This document shows, piece after piece, positions 36,593 to 36,652 of a stretch of 36,652 nt of DNA; position 1 is the first letter of the stretch; each line of letters opens with the position of its first letter. The stretch spans positions 1-36,652 of the forward strand of contig JADRCO010000346.1 in the NCBI GenBank assembly GCA_021464525.1. Direction: 5' to 3'. The notes under the pieces were generated by a model. That model saw only the letters and a program-made list of their open reading frames with translations. It made no database searches and was not told the DNA's origin. This stretch comes from Rhizophagus sp. LPA8_4_AMF (lineage: Eukaryota > Glomeromycota > Glomeromycetes > Glomerales > Glomeraceae). The position numbers and the translations under genes are program-made.

Positions 36593-36652
36593 CCCAGATA
36601 TCTAATATATAGGTCATAAGAGATCTGCATGAATTTATGGGTATTTTGCTAC

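Overview
The window looks like nuclear DNA of a fungus. It is very AT-rich, its genes are cut by many short introns (mostly 60-200 bp, GT-AG), and the recognisable products are core eukaryotic proteins with fungal-type lengths (for example a 244-residue Atp4-like ATP synthase subunit). AT-richness, dense transposon relics and decayed lineage-type coiled-coil ORFs suggest an arbuscular mycorrhizal fungus (Glomeromycotina, Rhizophagus-like). That placement is inference from recall, not proven here. No rRNA, tRNA, CRISPR or bacterial-type operon was seen.

Layout. 1-1793: two short inverted-repeat transposon relics in AT-rich DNA. 1794-3217 (+): SUGP1-like G-patch splicing factor. 3519-5639 (-): AAMP-type WD40 protein. 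6333-8677 (-): unrecognised low-complexity Ser/Pro-rich protein. 8678-12859: long AT-rich gap with simple repeats. 12860-14273 (-): ESF2/ABT1 rRNA-processing factor. 14760-16478 (-): RanGAP1 with an unusual repeat tail. 16923-20090 (-): U2AF large subunit with a huge Arg/Asp-rich domain. 20331-21681 (+): mitochondrial ATP synthase subunit 4/b, divergent from U2AF across 240 bp. 21682-28374: gene-poor, transposon-rich stretch with decayed coding pieces, including an A32-like packaging-ATPase fragment and a three-level nested transposon stack. 28375-30395 (-): MUS81 nuclease. 30527-31373 (+): EAPP-like zinc protein sharing a 131-bp divergent promoter with MUS81. 31374-36652: AT-rich DNA, a diverged direct duplication and a badly frameshifted coiled-coil gene relic.

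How the genes relate. This is ordinary housekeeping content and not a functional cluster, but two genes belong to one pathway. The SUGP1-like protein carries a basic-Trp U2AF-ligand-type motif, and the U2AF large subunit carries the matching UHM domain, so the products could bind each other in 3' splice-site recognition. All nine gene models were joined by hand from splice signals and frame. Each joined length is a multiple of three, and most agree with the family's expected termini. The weakest joins are the first two exons of U2AF and the exact first donor of ATP4.

The strongest unusual structure is at 25954-27945: a palindromic Tc1/mariner-like element next to a hAT-type MITE (8-bp target duplication), which was split by a long-inverted-repeat element with an 11-bp duplication, which was itself split by a TTAA-flanked piggyBac-type MITE.
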